From Luidia sarsii (Eukaryota > Echinodermata > Asteroidea > Paxillosida > Luidiidae), in NCBI GenBank assembly GCA_949987565.1, contig OX465115.1:4562873-4626872 (forward strand): a stretch of 64,000 nt of DNA, given 5' to 3'. The position numbers were made by a program, and so were the translations under genes. This document shows, in pieces, positions 34,582 to 46,900 of the stretch. Every line of letters starts with the position of its first letter. Position 1 is the first letter of the stretch. The notes beneath the pieces were generated by a model. That model saw only the letters and a list, made by a program, of their open reading frames with translations. It ran no database searches and was not told the origin of the DNA.

Positions 34582-34757
34582 GTGGCTGTTGTTACGGCAG
34601 TCGTCCGTGTGGTTCCCTGACTTCACAGTATTTGTCAGGATGTTTAGCTCTTGGAACTAGACTATCAGCTCATAGACTGGTTCAACCAGCCAGCAATGCT
34701 GACGAAATACAATCAAGTCAGGGAACCACACAGACGACTGCCGTAACAACAGCAACT
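34582..34757. repeat. inverted repeat, about 40-bp arms
   Basis: GTGGCTGTTGTTACGGCAGT with CGTCCGTGTGGTTCCCTGAC (34583-34622) is inverted at 34716-34757 (GTCAGGGAACCACACAGACG). The loop is about 93 nt with its own short hairpin. Confidence 0.7.
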
Positions 34758-35183
34758 GCGTACTTTAATACCTTCACCACAAAAGGATGGAAAAAATCCT
34801 AAGCCCAAATTAGACCAAATGTAATGTAGACAATATCGATGGTCTGGTACAACCACTCATTGAAAAAAAATGAACTGACAATTTTCCCCCAAATCATAAT
34901 TTTGTGACGCGTACGTGTCAACCAGACGACTGTCAGTACTTTGCTCTGTGCCAAACATGCACTTCACTATTCCTGCATACGCGTCACAAAATCAAATCAT
35001 GATTTGGGGCAAACTGTAAGTCCATTCTTTTCGACAATTTGTTGTGCCAGACCATGGTTATTGGCTTCATTACAATTGATGGCCTAATTTGGGTAGATAG
35101 GTTTTTCCCCAGACTTTTACATTGAGGATATTAAACCAAAACATTGTCTACTCTTCTTATTGAATTTTGGGAGTGATAATTGT

Positions 35184-35620
35184 GCAAAAATGTTGCAAAC
35201 TGCTTATTACTGGCTAAAATGACCAAAATGCAAATAATTATGTGGATGAAGTTTCTTCGGACAATTCAACCACATGGGCTCAACATCCAGGAGGGGAATG
35301 ATTAACACTTTGTATGTTTATCAATAATCCTTCTTTTGTATTCACTCTCATACTTTTTTGTCTCTAAGACTCTTTCCCTTTGATCTTCCCCTCTCTACTA
35401 CCTAATTTAATCACCACCCAATTCCTTGTCCTTCCCTTTAATCCTATCCTACCAGCTATCCTCTTTGTCCTTTGTCATCTGTGTCCCTATAGCTAGCTCT
35501 CCCCTTCCTATTTTGTTTTGTCCTTGTCATTCTGCCTTTGAGAAAGGTCCTGCTAGGATCGAAATGTCAGGCCCTACTATTTTTTTTTATGTTTTGTTCA
35601 TTTTGCATAGGCCAGGTTTG
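35184..35620 (+). repeat. hammerhead-type repeat with long body
   Basis: It contains CATGGGCTCAACATCCAGGA, a pyrimidine-rich body, the motif at 35534-35572 and the downstream flank. The minus-strand equivalent is at 28118-28560 and another plus copy at 63430-63805. Confidence 0.6.
35534..35572 (+). ncRNA. minimal hammerhead-like fold
   Basis: GCCT, TTGAGAA, A, GGTCC-TGCTA-GGATC, GAAAT, GTC, AGGC appear in the same order and spacing as at 12299-12337, with U instead of C after GAAA. All helices can form. Confidence 0.45.
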
Positions 35621-35629
35621 GTTGAATTT

Positions 35630-35930
35630 ATCCATATAAAGTGCAATCTCAGTCTTAGGGAGAAGATGCTGGGTTTTGACTTGGAGTGGGGTTGCAGTGG
35701 TCTTAAGGGGGAGGATTCTGGAGGAGGTGACTCTCATCTTGGGAGGGGGCCTGGTGCACTGGCGCATGTAGGCAGGGGCACTGCGGCACTGTGGGAGAGG
35801 GTGGTGTTGGGATGCTCACCCAAGTGTGTCACCGGTACGTGCACTGTGCGAAGGCTTGCAGCCAGGACGGTGCCATGGGTACAGAGTGTACCCATAGGTG
35901 GGCTGATTGGGGGTGATTGAGGGTGGTGTG
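35630..35930 (+). pseudogene. decayed protein-like block, pair of 43515-43790
   Basis: The plus-strand frame reads GRGTAALWERVVLGCSPKCV then TGTCTVRRLAARTVPWVQS. The minus strand of 43515-43790 reads GWETAALPEKVVLGCSPRRA then TGECAMREPVARLVPRVQ. The residue-level similarity in one frame suggests remains of a repeated coding sequence. I do not recognise the family. Confidence 0.35.
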
Positions 35931-37754
35931 CAGGGTGGATTGTCCTTGGCTATGGGTGACCAAAGGACTGGCTCTGGAAGACTCACCTTTGCCAGGGAAT
36001 CACTTGTGGAGGAGCTTTGTGTCCTGGTGGAACTGCGGTGTGTTTGGTCGATCTCGCTAGCCTTGCAGGCATGTCCCTCCTCGATTTCATAAAGTCATCA
36101 TGGCCATGTGATGCATCATAAGGGGGTTATGTGGCATGTTTGTTGAATTAAAAATAGGACGTGTCGTTAACGCCCCTATGATGCATCATAATTTCATGAA
36201 ATAGGGGTGGTTATCCTTTTCACTAGCCCATGTTGCTGATGAGAAGTGATGAGTTACGTGACATCTTCTTGCCAGTCAGCTGATGTCTTGTTTTCAAAGT
36301 GTGTCTTAATTCATGATGAAGGGATCTGTGAAGGGTTTCAAGATCCATCTGTCTTCATCTCATATAGATCTCTGACATCCCTTTTCCCTTTTCTGTTTTT
36401 CTTCAAGTCAGATCTGACTGCTTTAGCAAACCTGCTTATACAGTATATCACTGAAAGGGCTGCATTTCTTGGCTCCTTCATACAGAGCTACCACACCAAA
36501 CCCCTTGATGATTCTTTAATTAATGCACTTAAATAGTACTTGATACATAATAGAAACAAATGGACTGATTGTAATATCCAGTTATCCTTTATGCTTTTTT
36601 GTTGTCTCCCTTTTTTTCTATTTCAATTTATTTGTTTTCTATTAAAAAAAAAATTCTATTTCAATTTCATTTTTTTTCTATTTCTTTTTAAATACCTTTT
36701 CAATGGGGATTCTTAAGATGTAAATATCTTTTTAAATTTTCCATTCTGAAGTTCACTTCACTATAACTCCACCTACATCTTTACTAGGCCAAGATGCAAT
36801 ATGTCTGTGATGACTGTCTAAATTCTAGTTAAAACCCCAAAACATATGCAGGGTACCATGATACTTGAAAACAATTATATAAAGTAACATGGGGATCAGT
36901 GAACTTATGCAGGTTAAACTGTCCCCCCCCCCAATCACTGGCGTATAAAGGAATTCAGTAATATTCTTCTTGCTTCACTTCTTTCCTACTTGCAAGATAT
37001 TTGCACCATTTTCCCTTTGAGTTCCTATAGTGCTTCTTTCATAATATAACCCTTGATACTCTGTCCCCAACTCCTTTGGGGCAAGAAATTCTTGGGTTTT
37101 TCTCTCTTCTCCCTGGCCTAGTATAACCCAGCTCTTGACAACCCTGACTTTCACTGCTCTACAAATGTCTGTAATAATTTTCTAGTAAAACCCTAAAACT
37201 TTATGCACAATACCAGGATGTTTGAAACCAATATACAAAGCATCATGTACCATAGAAAATGGGTGTCCAATCTCCCTGAAGATAACATTCTAAAGAAAGA
37301 CATACCGGTACTTCTTAATTCTTTCATACATTAAAAGTATTAGCAACATTTCTTCTTCAATGTCTGACTCTTATTCCTGTCTCTGTCTTATTCCTGTCTG
37401 TATTCTTCTTTCAGAAAATCCTCCTTGCTGTTTGCATGGTTTCTTTGGGGCAAGAACCGCCTTTTCTCCTTGTTCTCACCCCCTTTTTCAGCCTAGAATA
37501 CCCCAGACCTGGTGTGATCCGATCCTGTAGAGAGGTTTTTGCCTTGTTTTCAGGATGAGATATTTAGTTATGTGCAGACATGCATTGCCTTCTTCATCTG
37601 ATTTCAGTATGCCAGGACTTGCATCTTGCCCAGCTCATGGCTGCTGATCAGCCAAAGCACCGTGCAGTCAAACTCAATTAGCCTTGTGTGTATTCTCTGT
37701 TCTGAATGGCTGGCCATCTAGAAAAGAGGAAACTCATAGAAATTAATTGTGTTA
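35931..37754. other. intergenic, no gene recognised
   Basis: Short open frames occur (for example 36246-36536), but none has recognisable motifs. A small inverted repeat around GATGCATCATAAGG / CCCCTATGATGCATCATAA lies at 36085-36212. Homopolymer-rich text follows. Confidence 0.4.
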
Positions 37755-37761
37755 AAACGAA

Positions 37762-37960
37762 AACTGTTGCAAACTGCTTAATGACTAAAATGACCTGCAA
37801 TACATAAATCTCAAAAGTTAGAGGGCCTGACATTTTTATCCTAGCAGGACCTTTCTCAAAGGCAAAAACCCTTTGAGAAATGTCATGCTGGGATCGAAAA
37901 GCCTTTGAGAATGGTCCTGCTAGGATCAAAACATCAGGTCCTCTAACTTTTGAGAAATTA
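37762..37960. repeat. hammerhead-type repeat, triplicated core
   Basis: There is one minus arm (CTGACATTTTTATCCTAGCA) and two successive plus cores (CTTTGAGAAATGTCATGCTG and CTTTGAGAATGGTCCTGCTA). The flank GTTGCAAACTGCTTAATGAC is present. Confidence 0.55.
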
Positions 37961-38586
37961 ATTTTGGTTAAACAAACTCTTCATTGTGGTATTCCTTCTG
38001 ACTTTTAACGGTGTGCTTCATTCCTATTGCTTGTGGAAATCTGTGAATTTTTTCATATCCGTCCTGTTTGCCATTCTGAAGCAGTCAACCAACTCTCTTG
38101 TTAAAATCCTGATGATTGTGTCATTTATTAATAGGTGTGCATATTGCAACCTTTTGGCAATGAATATAACCATTGGGAATTGTGTCACACTGCCAACCGG
38201 ATATATCATATAACTGTTGTGTATCCTGAACACGAAGATCACTTGATCTGAATAGGAAGTGCGGACCAGCCCCACCTGGTGGCAAGTTGGCCTTAATGCG
38301 CCTATTTGGTGAGGAGTAGTCAGGGAAAGTGTCAACAATTCATTTCAGTCTCTTGGGCTTGGTCACAACATGTTGTGTGGTGCCATTTACGCTGACTAAT
38401 TGTTGGCTTGGTGTAAGCTTCAGAATGGCAAAAATTTGTTTGTTTGAAATTTGGGTATATTTATATGTTCAATAATTGTGGAAAAGCCAGCCAGCTGATT
38501 TCACGAAACCTTGCGCAGTTGCAGAACTTTGCTTGAGCCACATTTTATGGTGCAAGATGCTTTTTTTTCAGTTGGAAGGGGCCGGT

Positions 38587-38607
38587 GGGGGGGGGGGGGG
38601 GGGGGAG
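38587..38607 (+). repeat. poly-G run
   Basis: A run of about 20 G with one interruption, GGGGCCGGTGGGGGGG and onward. It could form a G-quadruplex. No gene is recognised in 38340-39027. Confidence 0.6.
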
Positions 38608-39030
38608 AAGGGCGGAATTCATCTTATAGAAAGTTTCAAAAGAACCAGTGGGACCTTGTGTATTTTAACTATTTTAACATGGAAATGCATGCATGCAGTG
38701 TTGTCCGGGTAAATAAATTACATTTCGAAAAATGAAACAAATAAGTTTCAGACTTCATCACTGAATGACCTGTACGCGGCACAAATTATTAAGAAAAGAG
38801 AAAAAGTGTATGAAAAAAAGCAGCCCCACATTGACTGGCTGTGTTGGATTAGGAAATTCCAGACGTTTAAAAATTGGATGCAATCTAGATAATAAATTAA
38901 AGGTTTACAATGTTGTCCTACAGCTTAGAAACAAGGAGGTCATGCAGTTGAGGAACTGGGAATGTATTTCATCAACTCATCACATTGTCAGGACAGTGTG
39001 CAAATAAAACATATGTAACTAGATAAGATT

Positions 39031-40757
39031 TGAAGGTTTGCATGGTGGAAGTACCAAGTGGAAGGTTTGCGGTGACACTGTGTAACATATCTTGTCTCTC
39101 TCTTCACGAATGTCCCCATGGATGATATCTGCACTATATTGCCAAAGAACGCCTCTCCCAGAACCACAACCTGCAGGACTGCACTTGCCTCACTCCGGAC
39201 CAGATCCATGACCTCCTCAATCTCTGCGTCTCCTCTTCCAGCTTCGTTTTGAGACAGGAATCATTTGAGCCATCGGAAGGAACCTCCGTGGGATCTCTTG
39301 TATCCTCGGTTCTGGCCGACAAGTTCATGGAGGAGTTTGAGCAGACTGCCATCGCCACAGCAGATTTCCAACAGTGTGTCTGGTTGTGCTACATTAATGA
39401 CACCTTTGTCATCTGGCAACAAGGCCAAGACAAGCTCCAGATGTTCCTGGAACATCTCAACAGTTTGCACAGTTGCATCCAGTTCACCATGGATCAGGAC
39501 ATGTGTGGCAACATCCCTTTTCCTGTATGTGTAGGTGTGGTCAAGGCAACACGGACGCTCTCTCACTCGGTGGATCTACCGGAAACCCACCCACGGAGAC
39601 CGCTACCTCCGGATCCATAGCCAGTCTTTCCACCACCCTAGCATCAGTTTGGTCAACAACACTCTTGTTTGACATGCCTACAGGATCTGCGAGGGGGACA
39701 ACCTACAGATGAATGGCTACTGGGTGACAGATCAAGACCCCAGAGCCCGCCATCACCAAAGGGCCTCCTCTACTCAAGGTCAACCTAGTAGAGAAACTCC
39801 TGCTGTCACCCATCCCGTACTTGGGCAGTATACCTCTCAGAAGATCCAGCGAGCCCTGAATAGACACATCAGGGTTTTCCACAGCCAACCAGATCCGGAA
39901 CCTCACCCAGACCCACAAGGACATGCATGATCCGGATTTCAGACCCGGAGTTTTCAAGATCACTTGTGTGCATGCAAAAAGACTGGTAGGGATCTCCCCA
40001 CCAGACTCAACGAAGACAAAGCCCATGGCAGCAAAGGTGATTACGAGAAATCTGGGGTCATCAAGCACTCACATGAGAAGGACCATGTCATCCAGTGGAG
40101 CCGGGCCAAATTCATCACCAGCATTGAGAGATGGCACCCTTGTCGGGTGAAGGAGGTCATTCACGTCATCACTGTTCCTCAGGATATCTGTGTCCACATC
40201 AGTGACATATGGCAACCACATCCTGCCCAATGGGTCTATCTAGACCCACGGACAACTCCACCTCATCATCCAGCACCTTGTCTGCCTCCTGGCTCTCCTA
40301 TAGCCTTGGCATCCACTCACACACTGATACACTCCAGTGAACGTCCATGTCTTCACGCCCCATTGGTCACGCTGGGCGGGAAATATTCTTCACTCTCCAA
40401 CGCTCTCCACAACACTTAGAGGTCGAGTACGGGCGGTCTGTTCTTCACACGAGAACCTTGTTCTTGCGCTCGAACCACACGAACACGACCCAAGAACGCT
40501 GCACTCGGAACAGGATCACTCACCACCTCCTCTCCGCCAGGGTTGTTCACGAACTCGACCACATACATGTATAAGCACCGTTGATAGTTGGAATCCAGCA
40601 GTCTCCTGACGATGGGCAGAGTACACACTGCTGGAAATGTTGAGTTACCGGCTCTTTTCAGAGACACAGACTCCTTCTCAGAAAAGATGTGTTAGGCTAC
40701 ATGTCACCGCAAAACTTCCACTTAGTACTTCCACTGACCATGCAAACCTTCAAGTCT
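39031..40757 (+). mobile_element. decayed Penelope-like retroelement
   Basis: The coding part from about 39180 shows Penelope reverse transcriptase features: SSVLADKFMEEFEQTAIATA, VWLCYINDTFVIW and LNSLHSCIQFTMDQD. It then continues in another frame as RYLRIHSQSFHHPSISLVNN and a GIY-YIG-endonuclease-like tail (TGRDLPTRLNEDKAHGSKGD, VIKHSHEKDHVIQW) near 39980-40110. The catalytic YxDD is YIND, frames shift several times, and the 5' half is missing, so it is dead. Inverted pLTR-like ends match: GAAGGTTTGCATGGTGGAAG at 39031 and CCATGCAAACCTTCAAG at 40738-40754. Confidence 0.8.
40603..40646 (+). ncRNA. hammerhead ribozyme-like motif of the Penelope element
   Basis: CTGACGA (40606-40612) is followed by a GCAG/CTGC stem II with an eight-base loop, then GAAAT and GTT. 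CTC upstream pairs with GAG downstream as stem I. It has a canonical C3 and G8 core. The weak stem III (AU/GU) is typical of Penelope hammerheads. Confidence 0.55.
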
Positions 40758-41335
40758 TTAGTATAAAATATTCATAATGTAATTCTTGGACAGATGACCT
40801 GTCACCATTGCTGTTGAGAAACTGTTTAACATTAGTTTTTTTCTCTTTTATTTCATGTTTGATTTTAGTTTCCAATCGTAGATCTGCTGCATCCATCTCT
40901 AAAATTCCAGAAATCCGTCTGGAATGCAAAGTTGGCATTTAATTCAAAGTAGATTTATCTCTATTTTTAATAGATCAATTTGAAAAAATTGGTAAAGAAA
41001 ACATTGACTTTTATCAGTTTTGTAATTATTTTTGCCAATTTTTCAAATTTTTCAAAAGTTCCCAGTCAGTTTTTCCTTGGTTTGTTTGAATTTTTTAATG
41101 AAGATATATGTCTTAGAAATAGAGATATCTCTATTACTCGATTAAAAGCTAACTTTGATGGTCTAGAATCTAGAAATAAAGATATCTCTATTACTTGATT
41201 GAGTGTAAACTTGGTATATGAAACAGCTCTAAAATGTCTTCATTTCCTTGGTTGCCTGAAATATCAATGGTGATTGAGTTGGTGATTGAGTTGGTAATGT
41301 GTACTGTATAGTTTCATAAGAATTGTACATAAAGT

Positions 41336-41510
41336 GATATGCCAAAATGTTGCAAACTGTTTACAGACTAAAATTACCAAAATTGCAAATCTCAAAATTT
41401 AGTGGGTCTGACGTTTCGATCCTAGAAGGACCTTTCTCAAAGGCAGAGTGAGAAAGGTACTGCGAGGATTGAAACGTCAGGCCCACTAAATTTTGAAAAA
41501 TTGTACCTAT
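41336..41510. repeat. hammerhead-type dispersed repeat
   Basis: This is an inverted copy, with flank ATATGCCAAAATGTTGCAAA, minus arm CTGACGTTTCGATCCTAGAA and plus arm AGAAAGGTACTGCGAGGATT. Confidence 0.6.
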
Positions 41511-41639
41511 TGAAAAAAGAAGACAATAATTGTTCAGTTTTGGCAGTTATGCACAGTGTGTTGCCGTGTTAGTCTACAAGATGCATACTACCACTGGATG
41601 GTAGCACTTTATAAGATTAATTAAATAAAAAAAATTAAA

Positions 41640-41742
41640 AATGAGGTATGAGTTTTCGTAGCTGCAGCAAAGTGCAGCTGCTTCAGCACATTTAATGAAG
41701 TAGACCTTGTAACTACGAAAGTTCATGCCTCATTTTTCATAC
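41640..41742. mobile_element. small MITE
   Basis: The inverted ends AAATGAGGTATGAGTTTTCG and CGAAAGTTCATGCCTCATTT flank about 60 bp containing a GCAGC hairpin. It is non-coding. Confidence 0.55.
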
Positions 41743-43514
41743 TTTAGTTATAATATCAATGGGCCCTTGATTATAGCATTCCATGTCTGTCAGAATTGAC
41801 ACCTCTCTGACGCAACGGGCTGCTTTGAAAATCTGCACGCGGTAACCTTTGTCTTATGAAGTGCTTCTACCCAATATATAAATGTTTGCAATAACTGTTT
41901 TGGGTGGGTTTTTTTTTTGGGGGGGGGGTCTGGGGTAGAAATCGACTTGGTTTATTGTTTGTATTGATTATTATCTCTTTGCTTTCAAAAAACAAATCAG
42001 AGATGCTTTTGAGGATGAATACCACAATGAAGAAGTGCGTAGGCTGATATCAGAGCTTCTTGTTTCCCTCTATTTCCAAAGATGAAGCAAAGGTCTAATG
42101 CAGCCTGCCTGTTCTATTTGGTCCAAAGTCGGAGCAAACCTCTGTCCCAAATCACTTCAAGGGGCTGGGCAGTGTCTTTTCTATGCCTACTGTTTTCATC
42201 TCCCTTAGTCCATGGAGTGACTGAATTTTGCCCACTCTTGGCAGGCAAGTCTTCTGTCCATTCAATTTTTTTCCACCATGTGGTTTGGCTTAAACTCTTC
42301 TAACGTCTTACAGGTCTGTCAGAGCAATCTTGGATACGTCATCTGCCACAAAGTACGTGGCTTACCATTCCAGACAAAAACGATAAAATCCCCCAGCAAG
42401 TTTGAGTCTGGGCCGAACCGTATTGCTTCAGCTTCTTCCTCTCTTACTGCCCTCAATTCTTCAAAATTGCTTCTAGATCTTCTGCTGTTTCCTGTCCCTA
42501 TTCTTGTCTCAAGCATAGAGTAGTCTGTTTCCTTGCTCTATGTCTCAAGGCATACATTTTTTGCCAACCTTGCCTGGCATCTTTGGTGGAAGAAAGGTCT
42601 TTCTTTTCCGCCTGGCCTCTTGACCCCCACCTTTGCCCAGTGGTCCTGTGAAGAGGTTTCTTATCCTTGTTTCAAGATTGATCAAAGGTTCTTGCCAGGT
42701 TTTACCATATATTCCTCTTCTCTATTCCTCTTACATGTCTTACATTGAATCAGACATATATGCCTTCAGAACTATTTAACTCTTCTATCTTTTATTTTCT
42801 CTTCAACTCTGTTTCCTTTATTTTAAGGAGAAGGAAAGTCCTCAAGAAGGGTTTGCCCTACTCAACGTGTGATTATAAAAACACTGTTCAGTTTTTGGCC
42901 CGATTGCCTACTGAACAAAATCCAGGCAACTCTGGCGGGATTCGAACCTGTGACTCATGCTTTCTGGCACAGACGTCTTAACCACCTAGCTTGCTGGTCA
43001 AGGTCGTGTTGTGGATTCGAATCTGATTCGTTGTGTAATTTACATGTTGTGTAGGCCAAACCCTTCTTGAATTACATTCCCCTCAACACAAACTTTTATC
43101 AAATCTATGAAGGAAGGTCTTTTTTCTTCTGCTTGGCCTTGTAGCACCCAGCATTGCCCTGGCCTTGTGAAGAGGTTTTAATCCTTTCTTCAGGATCACA
43201 TGGAGGTTCTTACATGTGTACCTTGATTTTTCTCTTAATTTGTCGTTACATCTGCCTGCAACATTCCATTGTACTTGTACTCAGGATTGATACTGTCAAT
43301 TGGCAAGGAGCAGATAGATGTCACCAACCAGCATGGATCAGTGGTTTGCATGAGCTGTTTGTGAGCTCATACAGATTTACCAACACAGTGCAGCTCCGGA
43401 CTGTCTTCATGGGTGATAACCTGGCAGGCAGTCTTCTAGATCCAGTCCCAAAGGGTCACGCATAGCATGGACTGCTCACCCTCTCTCACCCTTAATTTCC
43501 CTCGCTCAGCTCAC
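41743..43514. other. intergenic with SINE remnant
   Basis: No gene is recognised. A minus-strand copy of the second tRNA-SINE family lies at 42925-43090 (GGATTCGAACCTGTGACTCA, GACGTCTTAACCACCTAG). Scattered short frames lack motifs. Confidence 0.4.
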
Positions 43515-43790
43515 CTATGGGATCTGTACCCTTGGCACTAGCCTGGCTACTGGCTCTCGCATGGCGCACTCACCAGTGGCACGCCTGGGTGAACAACCCA
43601 ACACTACCTTCTCTGGCAATGCTGCAGTTTCCCAACCTACATGCATCTGGTGCATCATGTTCCCCCGAGTTGAGTTAGCCCCTTCCCCAGAATTCCTCTT
43701 GCAAGACTGCTCTAACTTCACTCCAAGTTTGAATCCTTGTTTTCTCTCAATGACCGAGAAAGCACTATATTTGGATAATTCTGCAACTTT
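43515..43790 (-). pseudogene. decayed protein-like block, pair of 35630-35930
   Basis: The minus-strand frame contains GWETAALPEKVVLGCSPRRA and TGECAMREPVARLVPR, matching the plus-strand block at 35.6 kb in inverted orientation. Family unknown; possibly part of an unrecognised retroelement. Confidence 0.35.
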
Positions 43791-43904
43791 CCAACACTCC
43801 ATCAACTCTCCATAAGTGTGTTTAAGATGAAAACTTATTGTTTTTTTCTTCTATTATTTCAGATGCTGTCTGGTGAAGGAGTAGAAGGCAAAGGAAGAGA
43901 AGGT

Positions 43905-46900
43905 GGGGTAGGCCGAGTTGAGGAGGCCAAGTTGAGGAGGCAGAGTTGGGGAGGCAGAGTTGGGGAGGCAGAGTTGAGGAGGCAGAGTTGAGGAGGCAGA
44001 GTTGAGGAGGCAGAGTGGAGGAGGCAGAGTTGGGGAGGCAGAGTTGAGGAGGCAGAGTTGAGGAGGCAGAGTTGAGGAGGCAGAGTTGAGGAGGCAGAGT
44101 GGAGGAGGCAGAGTTGGGGAGGCAGAGTTGAGGAGGCAGAGTTGAGGAGGCAGAGTTGAGGAGGCAGAGTTGAGGAGGCAGAGTGGAGGAGGCAGAGTGG
44201 AGGAGGCAGAGTTGAGGAGGCAGAGTTGGGGAGGCAGAGTGGAGGAGGCAGAGTTGAGGAGGCAGAGTTGGGGAGGCAGAGTTGAGGAGGCAGAGTTGGG
44301 GAGGCAGAGTGGAGGAGGCAGAGTTGAGGAGGCAGAGTTGAGGAGGCAGAGTGGAGGAGGCAGAGTTGAGGAGGCAGAGTTGAGGAGGCAGAGTTGGGGA
44401 GGCAGAGTTGAGGAGGCAGAGTTGGGGAGGCAGAGTGGAGGAGGCAGAGTTGGGGAGGCAGAGTTGGGGAGGCAGAGTTGAGGAGGCAGAGTTGAGGAGG
44501 CAGAGTTGAGGAGGCAGAGTTGAAGAGCTAGAGTTGAGGAGGCAGAGTTGAGGAGGCAGAGTTGAAGAGCTAGAGTTGAGGAGGTAGAGTTGAGGAGGCA
44601 GAGTTGGGGAGGCAGAGTTGAGGAGGCAGAGTTGAGGAGGCAGAGTGGAGGAGGCAGAGTTGAGGAGGCAGAGTTGAAGAGCTAGAGTTGAGGAGGCAGA
44701 GTTGAGGAGGCAGAGTTGAGGAGGCAGAGTTGAGGAGGTAGAGTTGAGGAGGCAGAGTTGGGGAGGCAGAGTTGAGGAGGCAGAGTTGGGGAGGCAGAGT
44801 TGAGGAGGCAGAGTTGGGGAGGCAGAGTTGAGGAGGCAGAGTTGAGGAGGCAGAGTTGAGGAGGCAGAGGGGAGGAGGCAGAGTTGAGGAGGGCAGAGTT
44901 GAGGAGGCAGAGTTGAGGAGGCAGAGTTGAGGAGGCAGAGTGGAGGAGGCAGAGTTGAGGAGGCAGAGTTGAGGAGGCAGAGTTGAGGAGGCAGAGTTGA
45001 GGAGGCAGAGTTGAGGAGGCAGAGTTGAGGAGGCAGAGTGGAGGAGGCAGAGGGGAGGAGGCAGAGTTGAGGAGGCAGAGTTGAGGAGGCCGAGTTGAGG
45101 AGGCAGAGTTGGGGAGGCAGAGTTGAGGAGGCAGAGTGGAGGAGGCAGAGTGGAGGAGGCAGAGTTTAGGAGGCAGAGTTGAGGAGGCAGAGTTGAGGAG
45201 GCAGAGTTGAGGAGGCAGAGTTGAGGAGGCAGAGTTGAGGAGGCAGAGTTGAGGAGGCAGAGTGGAGGAGGCAGAGTTGATCGAGGCATAGTTGAGGAGG
45301 CAGAGTTGAGGAGGCAGAGTTGAGGAGGCAGAGTTGAGGAGGCAGAGTTGAGGAGGCAGAGTTGAGGAGGCAGAGTTGAGGAGGCAGAGTTGAGGAGGCA
45401 GAGTTGAGGAGGCAGAGTTGAGGAGGCAGAGTTGAGGAGGCAGAGTTGGGGAGGCAGAGTTGAGGAGGCAGAGTTGAGGAGGCAGAGTTGGGGAGGCAGA
45501 GTTGAGGAGGCAGAGTTGAGGAGGCAGAGTTGAGGAGGCCGAGTTGAGGAGGCAGAGTTGAGGAGGCAGAGTTGAGGAGGCAGAGTTGAGGAGGCAGAGT
45601 TGATCGAGGCAGAGTTGGGGAGGCAGAGTTGAGGAGGCAGAGTTGAGGAGGCAGAGTGGAGGAGGCAGAGTGGAGGAGGCAGAGTTTAGGAGGCAGAGTT
45701 GAGGAGGCAGAGTTGAGGAGGCAGAGTTGAGGAGGCAGAGTTGAGGAGGCAGAGTTGAGGAGGCAGAGTTGAGGAGGCAGAGTGGAGGAGGCAGAGTTGA
45801 TCGAGGCATAGTTGAGGAGGCAGAGTTGAGGAGGCAGAGTTGAGGAGGCAGAGTTGAGGAGGCAGAGTTGAGGAGGCAGAGTTGAGGAGGCAGAGTTGAG
45901 GAGGCAGAGTTGAGGAGGCAGAGTTGAGGAGGCAGAGTTGAGGAGGCAGAGTTGAGGAGGCAGAGTTGAGGAGGCCGAGTTGGGGAGGCAGAGTTGAGGA
46001 GGCAGAGTTGGGGAGGCAGAGTTGAGGAGGCAGAGTTGATCGAGGCAGAGTTGGGGAGGCAGAGTTGAGGAGGCAGAGTTGAGGAGGCAGAGTTGAGGAG
46101 GTAGAGTTGAGGAGGCAGAGTTGAGGAGGCAGAGTTGAGGAGGCAGAGTTGAGGAGGCAGAGTTGAGGAGGCCGAGTTGAGGAGGCAGAGTTGGGGAGGC
46201 AGAGTTGAGGAGGCAGAGTTGAGGAGGCAGAGTTGAGGAGGCCGAGTTGAGGAGGCCGAGTTGAGGAGGCAGAGTTGGGGAGGCAGAGTTGGGGAGGCAG
46301 AGTTGAGGAGGCAGAGTTGGGGAGGCAGAGTTGGGGAGGCAGAGTTGAGGAGGCCGAGTTGAGGAGGCAGAGTTGAGGAGGCCGAGTTGAGGAGGCAGAG
46401 TTGAGGAGGCAGAGTTGAGGAGGCAGAGTTGAAGAGGCCGAGTTGAGGAGGCCGAGTTGAGGAGGCCGAGTTGAGGAGGCCGAGTTGAGGAGGTAGAGTT
46501 GAGGAGGCAGAGTTGAGGAGGCAGAGTTGAGGAGGCAGAGTTGAGGAGGCCAAGTTGAAGAGGCCGAGTTGAGGAGGCAGAGTTGAGGAGGCAGAGTTGA
46601 GGAGGCAGAGTTGAGGAGGCCGAGTTGAGGAGGCAGAGTTGATGAGGCAGAGTTGAGGAGGCAGAGTTGAGGAGGCCGAGTTGAGGAGGCCGAGTTGAGG
46701 AGGCAGAGTTGAGGAGGCAGAGTTGAGGAGGCCAAGTTGAGGAGGCAGAGTTGAGGAGGCCGAGTTGAGGAGGCCGAGTTGAGGAGGCCGAGTTGAGGAG
46801 GCAGAGTTGAGGAGGCAGAGTTGAGGAGGCAGAGTTGAGGAGGCCGAGTTGAGGAGGCCGAGTTGAGGAGGCAGAGTTGAGGAGGCAGAGTTGAGGAGGC

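Noticed and set aside
39249..39620. Intact reverse transcriptase gene
   Set aside because: Frames break repeatedly, the N-terminal half is missing and the catalytic YxDD is YIND, so it is called a decayed element.
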